Positions 34,186 through 43,897 of a DNA stretch of 63,110 bases are shown here, in pieces; the first letter of the stretch is position 1, and each line of letters starts with the position of its first letter. The notes beneath the pieces were generated by a model. The model made no database searches. It saw only the letters and a program-made list of their open reading frames with translations, and was not told where the DNA came from. Both the position numbers and the translations under genes were made by a program. Origin of the DNA: CAZKUR01 sp964556005 (GTDB lineage Bacteria > Bacteroidota > Ignavibacteria > Ignavibacteriales > Ignavibacteriaceae); assembly GCA_964556005.1 (NCBI GenBank), contig CAZKUR010000017.1:1-63110 (forward strand), in the 5' to 3' direction.

Positions 34186-35568
34186 TCATTGTAATGCAAT
34201 TTTTGATTGCCAATTAGTATCCTGAACTTCACCGCGTGCAGTGGAGTTTAGAAGGATGTAATCGGAGAAACCAGTTAAATCACCAAAATCAAATTCAACA
34301 CCTCCCTGTATTTCATTGTAATGCCAAATTTCATACGGCTTTGAATCAACCTGGTTAGGAAATCTCTCTATTTCACTCGGTTCTCCATAAATCAAATAAA
34401 TCCTTCCTCTATCTGTTAACCAGCCTTTCTTTTGGATTGTACTATATTTCTCATTAGCTATTTTAATTCGCTTTAAGTATTCCTTGTAATATTCGTTTTC
34501 CGGTGTGGCGGGATTTGTATCTCTCAATTTCCAAAAGTTATACAAAAATTCACGTTTGCCCTTAACATTATTTAATTTTTTATACTGCTCAATCTCTTTG
34601 GATGTAGCAATGTATTTGGATTCTTGAAATAAATTATCCAATTCTTCTTCAGACATAACAGCAAATTCCGAACTTAAAGAACCCCCGGTCAGCGTATTTA
34701 CTGTATCCTTCACTACGATGGAAGGATTATATATGAAGAATTTTTTAGTAGAAGAAACTCCATAATTATCCACACTATCAATAAGCGTAACTATCATCGT
34801 ATAAGTATCTGTCGGATATTTATTTATTGGAATGACGCCGACTTCAACTCTTGAATCAACAGCCGGTGAAATTATTGAACTTTTGTAAGTTTTTAATTGC
34901 CTCTTGCCGTCATAAAGAAAAACAGAAAATTTTATAGGGTTGGAACTTTTAACGGTTTTTAAATTATACAATTCACAATAATAAAATAAGGCGGGAGTAT
35001 TTTCACTAAACAGCGTATTTGGCAGCGGGACAACTTCGTAAGTATTTTTATAAAAAATTGATTTTTTATTCTGGCTGTCCTGTATAATTTTTGAAGAAAG
35101 TTGAATGTCACTCAAAGCAATTTTATCATGAATAAAGGGCTTAATTGTTATATAATCTGTATATTCTTTTTTTATAGTCGTATCTTTTTCGTCGCTTCCC
35201 GACAGCAAACACTTGTAAACACCGGCAGGTAGTGCAACAGGCAGTTCGCCAACCAGGCTCTGATATTTATTTGTGCTGGAGTCATAACTAATATCGGATT
35301 TCAATCTCCAAGTTTTATCCATCATCGTTTTTTTTGTCGTAGTATCGGTAATGTTAATTTTCAATATTCCGTCGACATATTTTGTGTCGCCGTTTGAATA
35401 CATTTGCATAGTATTCGGATCAAAGGAATAATAGAATTCTAAATAATTGGAAGTCGAATCATAACCGAATTGAGCATAATCAAATTCGAATCCTAACTTT
35501 TTTGACTGCGGCAAAATTAAAGCCGAACTAAAAAGTAAAAACACGAAAAGTTCAAATAATTTTTTCAT
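34186..35568 (-). CDS. GWxTD domain-containing secreted protein
   Basis: The ATG at 35568 follows AGGGA by eight bases and begins a signal peptide (MKKLFELFVFLLFSSALILP), so I prefer it to an ATG 48 bases upstream. The 460-residue protein has a beta-rich N-terminal two thirds, then a helical stretch (GKREFLYNFWKLRDTNPATP) and the family-naming KKGWLTDRGRIYLIYGEPSE, followed by YEIWHYNE. GWxTD proteins occur in the Bacteroidota/Chlorobi, Acidobacteria and allied groups; their function is unknown. It has its own promoter and terminator beside the PorV/T9SS block. Confidence 0.85.
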   Translation of the reverse strand: MKKLFELFVFLLFSSALILPQSKKLGFEFDYAQFGYDSTSNYLEFYYSFDPNTMQMYSNGDTKYVDGILKINITDTTTKKTMMDKTWRLKSDISYDSSTNKYQSLVGELPVALPAGVYKCLLSGSDEKDTTIKKEYTDYITIKPFIHDKIALSDIQLSSKIIQDSQNKKSIFYKNTYEVVPLPNTLFSENTPALFYYCELYNLKTVKSSNPIKFSVFLYDGKRQLKTYKSSIISPAVDSRVEVGVIPINKYPTDTYTMIVTLIDSVDNYGVSSTKKFFIYNPSIVVKDTVNTLTGGSLSSEFAVMSEEELDNLFQESKYIATSKEIEQYKKLNNVKGKREFLYNFWKLRDTNPATPENEYYKEYLKRIKIANEKYSTIQKKGWLTDRGRIYLIYGEPSEIERFPNQVDSKPYEIWHYNEIQGGVEFDFGDLTGFSDYILLNSTARGEVQDTNWQSKIALQ

Positions 35569-35611
35569 TTTGCTGTCCCTGATTAATTCAATATTCATAT
35601 GAAAAATAAAA

Positions 35612-35638
35612 TTCATACAATAAATAAAAAGCTGTCAA
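35612..35638 (-). promoter_or_regulatory. Possible promoter of the GWxTD gene
   Basis: A perfect TTGACA (35638-35633 on the minus strand) is followed after 15 bases by TATGAA (35617-35612). The spacing is shorter than ideal. The start would lie about 35-40 bases upstream of the ATG. Confidence 0.35.
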
Positions 35639-35689
35639 TATATACAAGGCGTAATTTAGGGAATATAAATATTCGGAAAAATAATTAAA

Positions 35690-35710
35690 AAGGCTGGACA
35701 AGCCAGCCTT
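35690..35710 (-). terminator. Rho-independent terminator
   Basis: AAGGCTGG (35690-35697) pairs with CCAGCCTT (35703-35710) around a 5-base loop; on the minus strand TTTTTAATTATTTTT follows. It lies 38 bases past the stop of the PorV/PorQ gene and closes the TonB-receptor operon. Confidence 0.9.
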
Positions 35711-35747
35711 CTATAAATCTGTAAATGATACATTGTAATCTATAAAG

Positions 35748-36779
35748 CTAAAATTGCAGCTTTATTGAAACCATCTGGTTTGCATCAAATAAATGTGCGG
35801 TTCTGTAAGCATAATCTACTGTAATATCCACTCCGGCATTGAATTTTAATCCAACACCATAAGTGGCTCCGAATATTTGTTCTTCTGTAATTGAAGCATC
35901 CGGTTCATAGTTATAACCGCCTCTTAAGAACAATAAATCTTTAAATGAAAATTCACCGGCAACTATATACTCATCATTTGCAAAATTGTTATTTTGAAAT
36001 GTCGTAGCTATCAGTGCAGAGTAATCATCTGAGAAGTGCTTTTCATAAGCAATTCCTAATTCAAGCTGTGACGGAAGTTCGAAACCTGCAGATTGAATTT
36101 TATAGAATTGTTCTCCTCTTAAAGAATTTTGAGCATCGGCAGTTCTTAATAAATCCGGTCCGTCGAATGTAAGTTGCGGCCCGAAATTTTTCAATACGAC
36201 ACCGATTTTTAATCCTTCAATATTTGCCAGGTTCTCATATTGAACACCGGCATCGAAAGAAAATCCGGTTGCGCTTGTCCGTACAATTTTTTCGGTAACC
36301 AGGTTTGCTGTAAATCCAACTTTTATTCTGTCGGATATCATATTAGCATAGGTTAAGCCAAGCGTAACAAATGTTGGAGAAAAAGTGGCACCTGTACCAT
36401 ATGGATTTTCAGTTGTAGTAACCGGGATATCTCCGAAGTCAATCGACTTAACGCTGAAAGCTAATGAACCGAAGCCTCCAAAACCTGCTCCAACGGCAGC
36501 GTAGGAAATACCAATGTCAGCAATATAATTCATATAAGAGAACATTGCTTGAGCTCCTGTCAGAGTACCTAAACCTGCCGGATTATAATAAATAGCATCA
36601 ATACCGGTTATACCTGAAATATATCCGCCGTTAAAAGCCATACCACGAGCGCCGACCGGGATTAATAATTCCTGTGCACCGGCTGTTCCGTTTCTTTTAC
36701 CTCCACTCGCAAATGCTTCAAGAGCAATGAGAAATGAAAGTAAGAACACCTTTACTAAATTTGTGAACTTATAATACAT
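35748..36779 (-). CDS. PorV/PorQ family outer-membrane protein
   Basis: The ATG at 36779 is preceded by AGGAG seven bases upstream and starts a signal peptide ending in AFASGG. The 343-residue product has the family opening GTAGAQELLIPVGARGMAF and IYYNPAGLGT, followed by an array of amphipathic strands and a terminal strand (NQMVSIKLQF) typical of an outer-membrane barrel. PorV binds T9SS cargo at the translocon and hands it to the attachment complex; PorQ-like members act similarly. It directly follows a T9SS cargo gene, which suggests a dedicated shuttle, though this is inference. Confidence 0.85.
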   Translation of the reverse strand: MYYKFTNLVKVFLLSFLIALEAFASGGKRNGTAGAQELLIPVGARGMAFNGGYISGITGIDAIYYNPAGLGTLTGAQAMFSYMNYIADIGISYAAVGAGFGGFGSLAFSVKSIDFGDIPVTTTENPYGTGATFSPTFVTLGLTYANMISDRIKVGFTANLVTEKIVRTSATGFSFDAGVQYENLANIEGLKIGVVLKNFGPQLTFDGPDLLRTADAQNSLRGEQFYKIQSAGFELPSQLELGIAYEKHFSDDYSALIATTFQNNNFANDEYIVAGEFSFKDLLFLRGGYNYEPDASITEEQIFGATYGVGLKFNAGVDITVDYAYRTAHLFDANQMVSIKLQF

Positions 36780-36834
36780 TTTCAATCTCCTTTTAAATAA
36801 ACCTTTTAGATTAATAAAGTTAACTTTCATAATG

Positions 36835-39800
36835 CTAATAAATATTTAGAATTTGTTGTTCCATAATTATAGCTAACTTCATAACCTTTGTACCAATACC
36901 CGGCATTTCGAGATAAGCGATGTAAATTCCACTCGCAACCGGCAGGTTATCTTTATTTTGTAAATTCCAATCCAAATATTGGCTATTATCATTTTTTGTT
37001 ATTTTCTGAATAAATACGCCTGCAAGCGAGAAAATGCTAATACTTACATTTTTGGGAAGATTTGTAAACCTGACAAATCTTTGGAATTTATTTACTTCTA
37101 AATTGTTTGCGCCAAAATATGGGTTCGGAAAAACACTTATTTTATTAAGATTTTGAGCAGCGTTTTCTTTATTATTCATATTAGGTGCTTTGGCAATTCC
37201 GCTAAAAATATCATCACCGGAAAGAGGTTTCCAAGTTTCTATTTTAATAACTGTACCTGCTGCAGGTTTTTCACCAACAATAGTTAAACGCTCAAATCTA
37301 TATTGTGCAAATGAAACCGTACCTGATGTTGCCGGCAATGGTTCCTGGTAAGGAGAGGTACCTGCATAAGCATAAACTCTTTCCCATTTTCCGGTTGTTT
37401 GATCTTGCGACCAGGTGGTATCAGTAGGACTATCGTCATATGTTTTTACGAAAAGTCTCGACTGTGCCGTATCGCTTCTTATTCCTCCTAAATCCCATAC
37501 CTCAAATGGTACTTTCCCGTTTCCCAGCGGATCATTATTTATAAGAGATAAAGACTCCGAAGGTTTATAACCGGTTGAATAATATTGGCTTCCGGCACTT
37601 GTGAATCGCAGCTCATAATCATGCCATCCAATATTCTTTAGGAAGTTCAAATTTTGAACTGTATCGAGAGCGGTTCCCGGAGCAGTAATATACCACTGAT
37701 GAGTTGAATTGTAATGATTCGGCCCAAATACATCCAACGGTGTTGATAATTCTGTTCCGTTTTCACCTTTTATTTCAACAACATCTTTTAATCCATATGG
37801 TTTAAAGCTAACAGGAATTGAATCAAGTTTTATTTTACCTGTATTTACAATTTGAACTATAAATCCATCGTAAACAGCCTTATGAACTGAATCGACGTTA
37901 AAATCTGTTAAATTAGTTGCCAACGTATCATTTAAAGTTCTATCAATTAATGTATAGCTCAATGAGTCGGGAGCTCCATTAAATGACACTTCATATTGAT
38001 GACCATTCAATGCAGTCGGATCAACAACTTTAAGAAATACTTGACCGTCGCCTTTTCCTCCGACATGATTCATTGGAATTTTATCACCTGCATTGTATGC
38101 AGTAGTTTCGTCAATTTTTGGTGTACCGGGGTATACTTCCTTAACAATAGGTGCATTTTCCAAAACCGGTGGAGTACTATACTTTGAGTAACCATAAGCC
38201 GAAACTGCAAAATAATAAGGATTTGCATTATATAGGAGGCCGTTAGTAAACGCATCCTTTGTTATGGTTATATATCTTCTTAATCCTTCATCAGAAGCTT
38301 TAACGTAAGGATCTTCTGAGATTGGTGTTCCATTAATTGTTAAATAATAATGTTGATAATCATAAATATCGCCTAAACCATCGTGTATATCATAGGTTGC
38401 AACTATTACAGGATTTTGATCCGAAGAATTCCTGTACTGCCATACTCTATATCCCTGGAATCTATAATTCTTATCAGGGACAGGGATATTATACTGATTA
38501 CCCGCAATTGTTGTATGAATGGTATCCGGCAGCAAAGGGTCAAAGGCTACATAACTTTCCGCATTCGATTCCCACCACAAAGTGATTGATTGGTCGCCCG
38601 GAACAATATGAACCTTGGGTGGAGATGGAGGAGGTGTTAAATTAAAATCGTTATTATAAGCTATTTGGGCTAAATCATCCTTATTCTTAAGTTCGGTTAT
38701 ACTTTCTATGTTACTAGTACCTCTTGCAATAACAAATCCGACAACTACTTCCTGTGTATCATTTGGCGCCATTGTAAAAGGACCGGATGCCATAAGCATT
38801 CTTCTATCACCGGGACCTCCTGTCGGATCACCTGGCCAGCCGGTACCTTCATACCAGCCTGTGCCTGCAACCGGGTCTCCAGGTAGAACAAATTTTGTCG
38901 GTTGCTGAGTATGTGGATCGATAAAAGGATTTCCGTTCCAAACATATCCTGATAAATAATTATACATTTGAATAGAACCCTGGTAATCATCCAACGGCGG
39001 ATCCTGGTAAATTGTACCCTGAAGATTTATATAAAAAGTAAAAGCAGTCATTGGCAAATTTCTATAACCATGCCGGTATCCGCCTAAAAATTTTGCGCTG
39101 TCCGTAGGAGCAGCAGGAACAATCGGCCCTTGAAAGAAATCATATCCGTCAGCGGGAGGTGCATCACCATAAACTGCGTCATGATTAGTACCGTTATAAG
39201 TATAACCAAGGCTTCTTACGGTATCGCATCCAGTATAGTCATCGTTTGCGTCACCTAAATCGGTATCCGACCATAAGCCCAATATCATATCTTTTATTGT
39301 GTTGCCGCCTTTATTGATAAGTTTATACTTTTTAAATATCATGTCACCAAGAGGTCCGGTTCTGTTAAATTCAAATACGGTACATTGCATTTCTAAGCCC
39401 AACGGCGGTGCACCGTAAAGATGGACAGTCCTTGTTGCATCAAGATCATTGGATACAAACCACATCATTTCATCGCCTGAAAATTTTGGGTGATCACCGG
39501 CAGCCGGATTATAAATTCCGTCTCCATCAACATCGACCCAGGGAGCACCATCTTGAACCGGCCATTCATTAAAATCTTTTTCATATTGATCCCTTACAGC
39601 ACCCGGGGCAAGATTTTGCCAATCGGGCCTAACATCATATATTCTGTTTTTCGGGTCTGCCGGATTATCGGCAGTCCCATCAGATAAGATTGGGCCTGCC
39701 TGTAAACCATAATTGTATGTGCTTCCGCCAACTCTTATTTGACGGCCAATCTTACCGCCCCAGATGAGTCCATCTTCAAAAACGGCTCCTTGAGTAGCAT

Positions 39801-40029
39801 GAATTCCGCCGGGCCACAGAAGTCCTTGCCCTTGTGTTACCGGATTATAGGCAGAACTGCCGTTATTCGACAAGAACATCAATATCTGGTTGATTGCAAT
39901 GTTCTTAAATTGATCATTAGTTTGGGTTTTTTGAATTTTCTTACCATCATGAATCCCTCTGAACCCAAGGGAGGTAAATACCAATACGGCAATGAAGAGA
40001 GAAGAAAATTTCAATATTTTTTTATTCAT
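36835..40029 (-). CDS. Large secreted protein with T9SS type A sorting domain
   Basis: The ATG at 40029 follows GGAG by six bases and begins a signal peptide (MNKKILKFSSLFIAV). The 1064-residue product carries a long Tyr/Asp/Gly-rich beta domain with Asp-rich turns (WVDVDGDGIYNPAAGDHP) suggestive of calcium binding. A fibronectin-like region begins at about residue 500. The T9SS C-terminal domain runs from VFPNPYFGANNLEV to VASGIYIAYLEMPG and MKLAII. Eleven residues (MEQQILNIY at the end) extend past the usual terminus. It would be exported by Sec, then by T9SS, to the cell surface. The function of the main domain is unknown. Confidence 0.85.
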   Translation of the reverse strand: MNKKILKFSSLFIAVLVFTSLGFRGIHDGKKIQKTQTNDQFKNIAINQILMFLSNNGSSAYNPVTQGQGLLWPGGIHATQGAVFEDGLIWGGKIGRQIRVGGSTYNYGLQAGPILSDGTADNPADPKNRIYDVRPDWQNLAPGAVRDQYEKDFNEWPVQDGAPWVDVDGDGIYNPAAGDHPKFSGDEMMWFVSNDLDATRTVHLYGAPPLGLEMQCTVFEFNRTGPLGDMIFKKYKLINKGGNTIKDMILGLWSDTDLGDANDDYTGCDTVRSLGYTYNGTNHDAVYGDAPPADGYDFFQGPIVPAAPTDSAKFLGGYRHGYRNLPMTAFTFYINLQGTIYQDPPLDDYQGSIQMYNYLSGYVWNGNPFIDPHTQQPTKFVLPGDPVAGTGWYEGTGWPGDPTGGPGDRRMLMASGPFTMAPNDTQEVVVGFVIARGTSNIESITELKNKDDLAQIAYNNDFNLTPPPSPPKVHIVPGDQSITLWWESNAESYVAFDPLLPDTIHTTIAGNQYNIPVPDKNYRFQGYRVWQYRNSSDQNPVIVATYDIHDGLGDIYDYQHYYLTINGTPISEDPYVKASDEGLRRYITITKDAFTNGLLYNANPYYFAVSAYGYSKYSTPPVLENAPIVKEVYPGTPKIDETTAYNAGDKIPMNHVGGKGDGQVFLKVVDPTALNGHQYEVSFNGAPDSLSYTLIDRTLNDTLATNLTDFNVDSVHKAVYDGFIVQIVNTGKIKLDSIPVSFKPYGLKDVVEIKGENGTELSTPLDVFGPNHYNSTHQWYITAPGTALDTVQNLNFLKNIGWHDYELRFTSAGSQYYSTGYKPSESLSLINNDPLGNGKVPFEVWDLGGIRSDTAQSRLFVKTYDDSPTDTTWSQDQTTGKWERVYAYAGTSPYQEPLPATSGTVSFAQYRFERLTIVGEKPAAGTVIKIETWKPLSGDDIFSGIAKAPNMNNKENAAQNLNKISVFPNPYFGANNLEVNKFQRFVRFTNLPKNVSISIFSLAGVFIQKITKNDNSQYLDWNLQNKDNLPVASGIYIAYLEMPGIGTKVMKLAIIMEQQILNIY

Positions 40030-40075
40030 TTTAAACTCCATATAAAATTTATTATTATCAGATTTAAGCATGGCA

Positions 40076-42970
40076 TTAATAATTCAACCTTAGTCCTAAT
40101 CTGATTTGTCTGGGCGAACCGAAATGCCCGGAATCATATGTCATAGTCTTATAAAGGTTTTGGAATGTTTGTGCGGTTTTTTCTCCATATTGACTTCTGA
40201 TAGTGTTGACTTGCGCAACTCCTGCCGGGCTGGAGAGGTAACCATCATTGTAGGCATCACCGGATACAGGAAATACACCAACCACATTCTGAGTATTCAA
40301 TACGTTTATAACCCACAAATATATATTTGTTTTTAGCGGTCCAATATTGAAGGTTTTATCTACCTTTGCGTCAATCTGAAATGTCCATGGAGTTGTAGAA
40401 GCATTTAAAGCTTCGGTTGGATATCGGCTGTTACCGAAGCTGTTAGCAGTAAATTGAGTATAATTAAAACCGCTGGCAAAAGAGAATAAAAGATTTATAC
40501 CGAAATTTTCCAGCCATTTGCTGCCCAAAATATTCGGGCCGTCATCATCAGCCCATCTATAATCAATGTTTAAATTTCCCTTATGCGCCTGATTGTAATC
40601 TAATGGAGCAATCATTTGAGGGAAATAAGGATTTGCACCGGATTGCCAAACTATATTAAAATGTGAATTTGGATTAGAGCCTGTACCCTGTGCATCGGAA
40701 AGCGTATAATCCAAAGTCGCTGATAATCTTTCTGTTCTTCTTAAGTCTAATTTTAATTCTATGCCTTTAACGGTAGAAAAATCGCCGTTAACAAGCCCAT
40801 AGTATGAAGTGTGGCTTGCATCGGATTCGGCATATATCAGTCTCTCCTGAATTTGATCTTTTATATCTTTATAAAAACCGGTAATATCAAATGCAAAATT
40901 ATCACCGATTTGCTGTTTAAAACCAATTTCATATTGGGTTGTTCTTTCGGGTCTTAAGCCATATCCAACAGGATTTTGGAATGCATAGCCGCCTTTAATA
41001 ACAAATGCAGCATAATTATATCCCAAATATAGATTCCTTAACTGTGTTTCTTGAATAAACTTGCCATATTGAGCATGGAAAACGGTTTTGTCAGTTACCG
41101 GGAACGAAAATCCTAGTCTTGGACTTAGCTGTACTGAAGGTTTAACATCAATCATCTTGCTATAATCGAGCTGATCGGATGATGTAAATGGAAGGTTATG
41201 AAGGTCTTTGAATGTTTTTGAACCGGGATCGATATAATCCAGTCTTAAACCGGCATTAACTACAAGGTCCGAGAACTCCATTTTATCTTGGACATAATAG
41301 GCGGCAAATACCGGATGCTTAGGGGCATACAAACCAGCTTCATCCGTAATATTTCCGAATACGTCATAACCGTAATTATCCAATTGATTATAAATTTTAA
41401 AATATGGATCCTTAGGAGTAGCTTCTATATTACTTATTAAAGTTCGAGGAGCAAAGCTGTATCTTCTAATAGTATAATATGTATATTCACCACCAGTTTT
41501 TAGTTCATGATGGAGCCCAATCTGGTATAGTAAATCGACCTTTCCACCGAAATGAATCGTTCTTTGTTTTCGGTATCCATTATAAGGAATTGGAGTTTGA
41601 TAAAAAGTATAACCAAATGCTGTGGCATAATACGGAGAAGTATACGGGAGAGTACCATCTCCATTTAGATGATAACCAAGCGCAGCACTTTTAATAGAAT
41701 CTCCGTAAGCTGCCAGGTTATTCATGAATACAGGATCTTCATCAACATAATAGTCATTAAAATAATCAAATGTTGCTTCGTAAAAGGCTTTTTCACTTAA
41801 AACATGTGTAAACTTTAAATTACCCGTTAAAGTTGAAGCTTCATGTAATCCGGCTCTTCCTTGAGACATGTAATTTGCAAGGGAAACACCATCTCGGCTT
41901 TTAATCCGCTGGAAACTACCGCCGACTTTTATTTTAAAAGGATTATAATCGAATATAATATTACCTTGTGCCTGATATGTATTTTTAGCCTGATTTATCA
42001 AATAACCTTTTGGATAATAAAAATCAATTGTATCTGACGAAGAACCTAAAGAAGGATCATAAAGATTTTTATAGTCTGCACCTTCGTAAAAACCTACCGG
42101 CGAGCCTTCGAAGGTATTATCACCTGCTAAAAAGAATCTAATACTTTTATCAGACGGAATAACAGGACCGCTTGCAGTAAGGACATATTCGCTGTATCCG
42201 AAAGAGTATGTATCTAAAAATTGATTGCCCAGTTTGGCAAAGTTATCGGTAATTCCTTCAAAGCTGAAATGATAACTTTCCCCGCCGATTTTAGTAGTTG
42301 TTGTTACTATACCCGAAGTTGCGCCGCCGTATTCTGCAGAATATCCGCCGGCTTGAAATTGAATTTCCTGAATTGCGTTTTGTATTCCTAATGTTTGTGC
42401 ACCGCCGAATACAGGATTATTTACCAGGACTCCATCGACATAATAAGCTACTTCGTCTGCCCGGCCGCCTCTAACATAGATATTTCCACCCTGGCTAACT
42501 ACACCCGCTTGAGTATTGATAACGGCGTTAACTCCGCGAACAGGCAAATTATTCAAATCTTCGGATTGAACAATATTAACCGAGTTGGTCAGGTTTTTAT
42601 TTATAAGGGGTTTTGGTGCTACAACTTCAACAGCTCCTAACTCATACGATTGCGGAGGAAGTGCAAAATCAACTTCCGTAGTTACGTTGCCCGAAACTTC
42701 TATGTTTGATTTAGTAACACTTTTATATCCGATATATTTTGCAACAATGGAGTAGACATTAGGAGGGACATTGAGGATAATAAAATATCCGTTTACATCT
42801 GAAGCGGCGCCCATTGTGGTACCGCTGATTAAGACATTAGCGCCTATTAAAGGTTCGCCAGTCTCTAAATCAGTAATCTTCCCCACAAGTTTTCCATTTT
42901 GAGCAAAACTTATAGTACTTATTACGGAGAAGATTAAAATTGTAATTAAAATAGTAAATTTAAACTTCAT
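40076..42970 (-). CDS. TonB-dependent receptor with carboxypeptidase-like regulatory domain
   Basis: The ATG at 42970 has AGGAG nine bases upstream; the ATG nine bases earlier is too close to it. The 964-residue product begins with a signal peptide and then a CarboxypepD_reg-like domain (KLVGKITDLETGEPLIGANV). A plug follows (NIVQSEDLNNLPVRGVNAVI, IYVRGGRADEVAYYVDGV), and the last about 700 residues form the 22-strand barrel, ending in a terminal Tyr after QIRLGLRLNY. Substrate is unknown. Position between the DUF4397 lipoprotein and the T9SS cargo gene suggests a common role. No separate SusD-like gene is present. Confidence 0.93.
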   Translation of the reverse strand: MKFKFTILITILIFSVISTISFAQNGKLVGKITDLETGEPLIGANVLISGTTMGAASDVNGYFIILNVPPNVYSIVAKYIGYKSVTKSNIEVSGNVTTEVDFALPPQSYELGAVEVVAPKPLINKNLTNSVNIVQSEDLNNLPVRGVNAVINTQAGVVSQGGNIYVRGGRADEVAYYVDGVLVNNPVFGGAQTLGIQNAIQEIQFQAGGYSAEYGGATSGIVTTTTKIGGESYHFSFEGITDNFAKLGNQFLDTYSFGYSEYVLTASGPVIPSDKSIRFFLAGDNTFEGSPVGFYEGADYKNLYDPSLGSSSDTIDFYYPKGYLINQAKNTYQAQGNIIFDYNPFKIKVGGSFQRIKSRDGVSLANYMSQGRAGLHEASTLTGNLKFTHVLSEKAFYEATFDYFNDYYVDEDPVFMNNLAAYGDSIKSAALGYHLNGDGTLPYTSPYYATAFGYTFYQTPIPYNGYRKQRTIHFGGKVDLLYQIGLHHELKTGGEYTYYTIRRYSFAPRTLISNIEATPKDPYFKIYNQLDNYGYDVFGNITDEAGLYAPKHPVFAAYYVQDKMEFSDLVVNAGLRLDYIDPGSKTFKDLHNLPFTSSDQLDYSKMIDVKPSVQLSPRLGFSFPVTDKTVFHAQYGKFIQETQLRNLYLGYNYAAFVIKGGYAFQNPVGYGLRPERTTQYEIGFKQQIGDNFAFDITGFYKDIKDQIQERLIYAESDASHTSYYGLVNGDFSTVKGIELKLDLRRTERLSATLDYTLSDAQGTGSNPNSHFNIVWQSGANPYFPQMIAPLDYNQAHKGNLNIDYRWADDDGPNILGSKWLENFGINLLFSFASGFNYTQFTANSFGNSRYPTEALNASTTPWTFQIDAKVDKTFNIGPLKTNIYLWVINVLNTQNVVGVFPVSGDAYNDGYLSSPAGVAQVNTIRSQYGEKTAQTFQNLYKTMTYDSGHFGSPRQIRLGLRLNY

Positions 42971-42988
42971 AACTCTCATCTCCTTTTA

Positions 42989-43759
42989 TTAATTCCTGGT
43001 AGGATTAACTGGTGGAATCCCTTCATCTTTAAAAATCTGTAAATTGTTCGGATTTCCGTAGAGGAATATGTAATATCGATTGCCTGCAGTAAAATTATAA
43101 GTCGGGGTAGAAACAGTTGCACTAGAATCAATCGGCATAAAATCGAAACTGTTTGCACCCGGTTCCGCTTCAGGAACGCTATATATACCCTGATACCCAA
43201 GTGATACCGGACCAGTAAGTGCTGTATATGTGGTGTCGTGTGTTGGTGTATGTCCAACTATATTATAATTTTTAGATGCAATCGTATCAACATCACCGGC
43301 AGCATCAATAAATAGAATGCCAACACTATCCGCTTTGGGCGCAACACTTACATACAGTTCTGCTTCATCAACAAGAAAAACACCAAAATTATTGTTGGCA
43401 TCGTTTGTAAAAGTTCCAGAAAATACTACAGTGTATCTCTCATAAGCATTAATATCGGCTGTTCCATTGAATACCTCATTACCGGAATTATCTTTAACCA
43501 GAAATGTATCTTTCCCCGATTCGACATTAAAATAACCGGTTGGCTGTGCGAGAGCTAAAGAGCTAAGTGAGCTCGATGGCGTTTTCCCATCTATCGTTAT
43601 ATTTATTTGATCAACATTAGTTGACAAATTTACGACCCTAATAGATGAGAAGGGTCTGCTAATCGGTTCAATCGTAGGTTCGTCTACACAACTATAAAAT
43701 GAAAATATAGTGAGTAGAAGAATTGAACCCAGTATTGCCTCCTTTTTTTTAAACCACAT
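42989..43759 (-). CDS. DUF4397 lipoprotein
   Basis: The 256-residue protein has a lipoprotein signal (FSFYSCVDEP, Cys at about 25), followed by two DUF4397 units. Unit one begins SIRVVNLSTNVDQINITIDG, with LAQPTGYFNVESGKDTFLVK; unit two includes ADSVGILFIDAAGD. DUF4397 folds are Ig-like and their role is unknown. GAGG seven bases before the ATG supports the start. It is the first gene of the four-gene operon with the TonB receptor, T9SS cargo and PorV-like barrel, and may be the surface or periplasmic binding partner of the receptor, taking the place of SusD. Confidence 0.85.
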   Translation of the reverse strand: MWFKKKEAILGSILLLTIFSFYSCVDEPTIEPISRPFSSIRVVNLSTNVDQINITIDGKTPSSSLSSLALAQPTGYFNVESGKDTFLVKDNSGNEVFNGTADINAYERYTVVFSGTFTNDANNNFGVFLVDEAELYVSVAPKADSVGILFIDAAGDVDTIASKNYNIVGHTPTHDTTYTALTGPVSLGYQGIYSVPEAEPGANSFDFMPIDSSATVSTPTYNFTAGNRYYIFLYGNPNNLQIFKDEGIPPVNPTRN

Positions 43760-43786
43760 GTGTGAACCTCGTAATTAATAAATCGA

Positions 43787-43814
43787 TATTTAACTTTCAG
43801 AATTTTAAAACCAA
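43787..43814 (-). promoter_or_regulatory. Possible promoter of the TonB-receptor operon
   Basis: On the minus strand TTGGTT (43814-43809), 16 bases, TAAATA (43792-43787). It lies just downstream of the terminator at 43841-43868 and about 28 bases before the DUF4397 ATG. Confidence 0.35.
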
Positions 43815-43840
43815 AAATTTATTGGATATAAAATAAAAAA

Positions 43841-43868
43841 GGTAGCTGCCTTATTCAAGCCAGCTACC
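43841..43868 (-). terminator. Rho-independent terminator
   Basis: GGTAGCTG (43841-43848) pairs with CAGCTACC (43861-43868) around a 12-base loop; on the minus strand TTTTTTATTTTA follows. It lies 30 bases past the stop of the secreted BNR-like protein. Confidence 0.85.
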
Positions 43869-43897
43869 CGCTTTTTTAAAGTTATTTTAAAAATGGA

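Noticed and set aside
39739..40104. Plus-strand open frame of 121 codons opposite the T9SS cargo and receptor junction
   Set aside because: It is antisense to two confidently assigned genes and has no ribosome-binding site.
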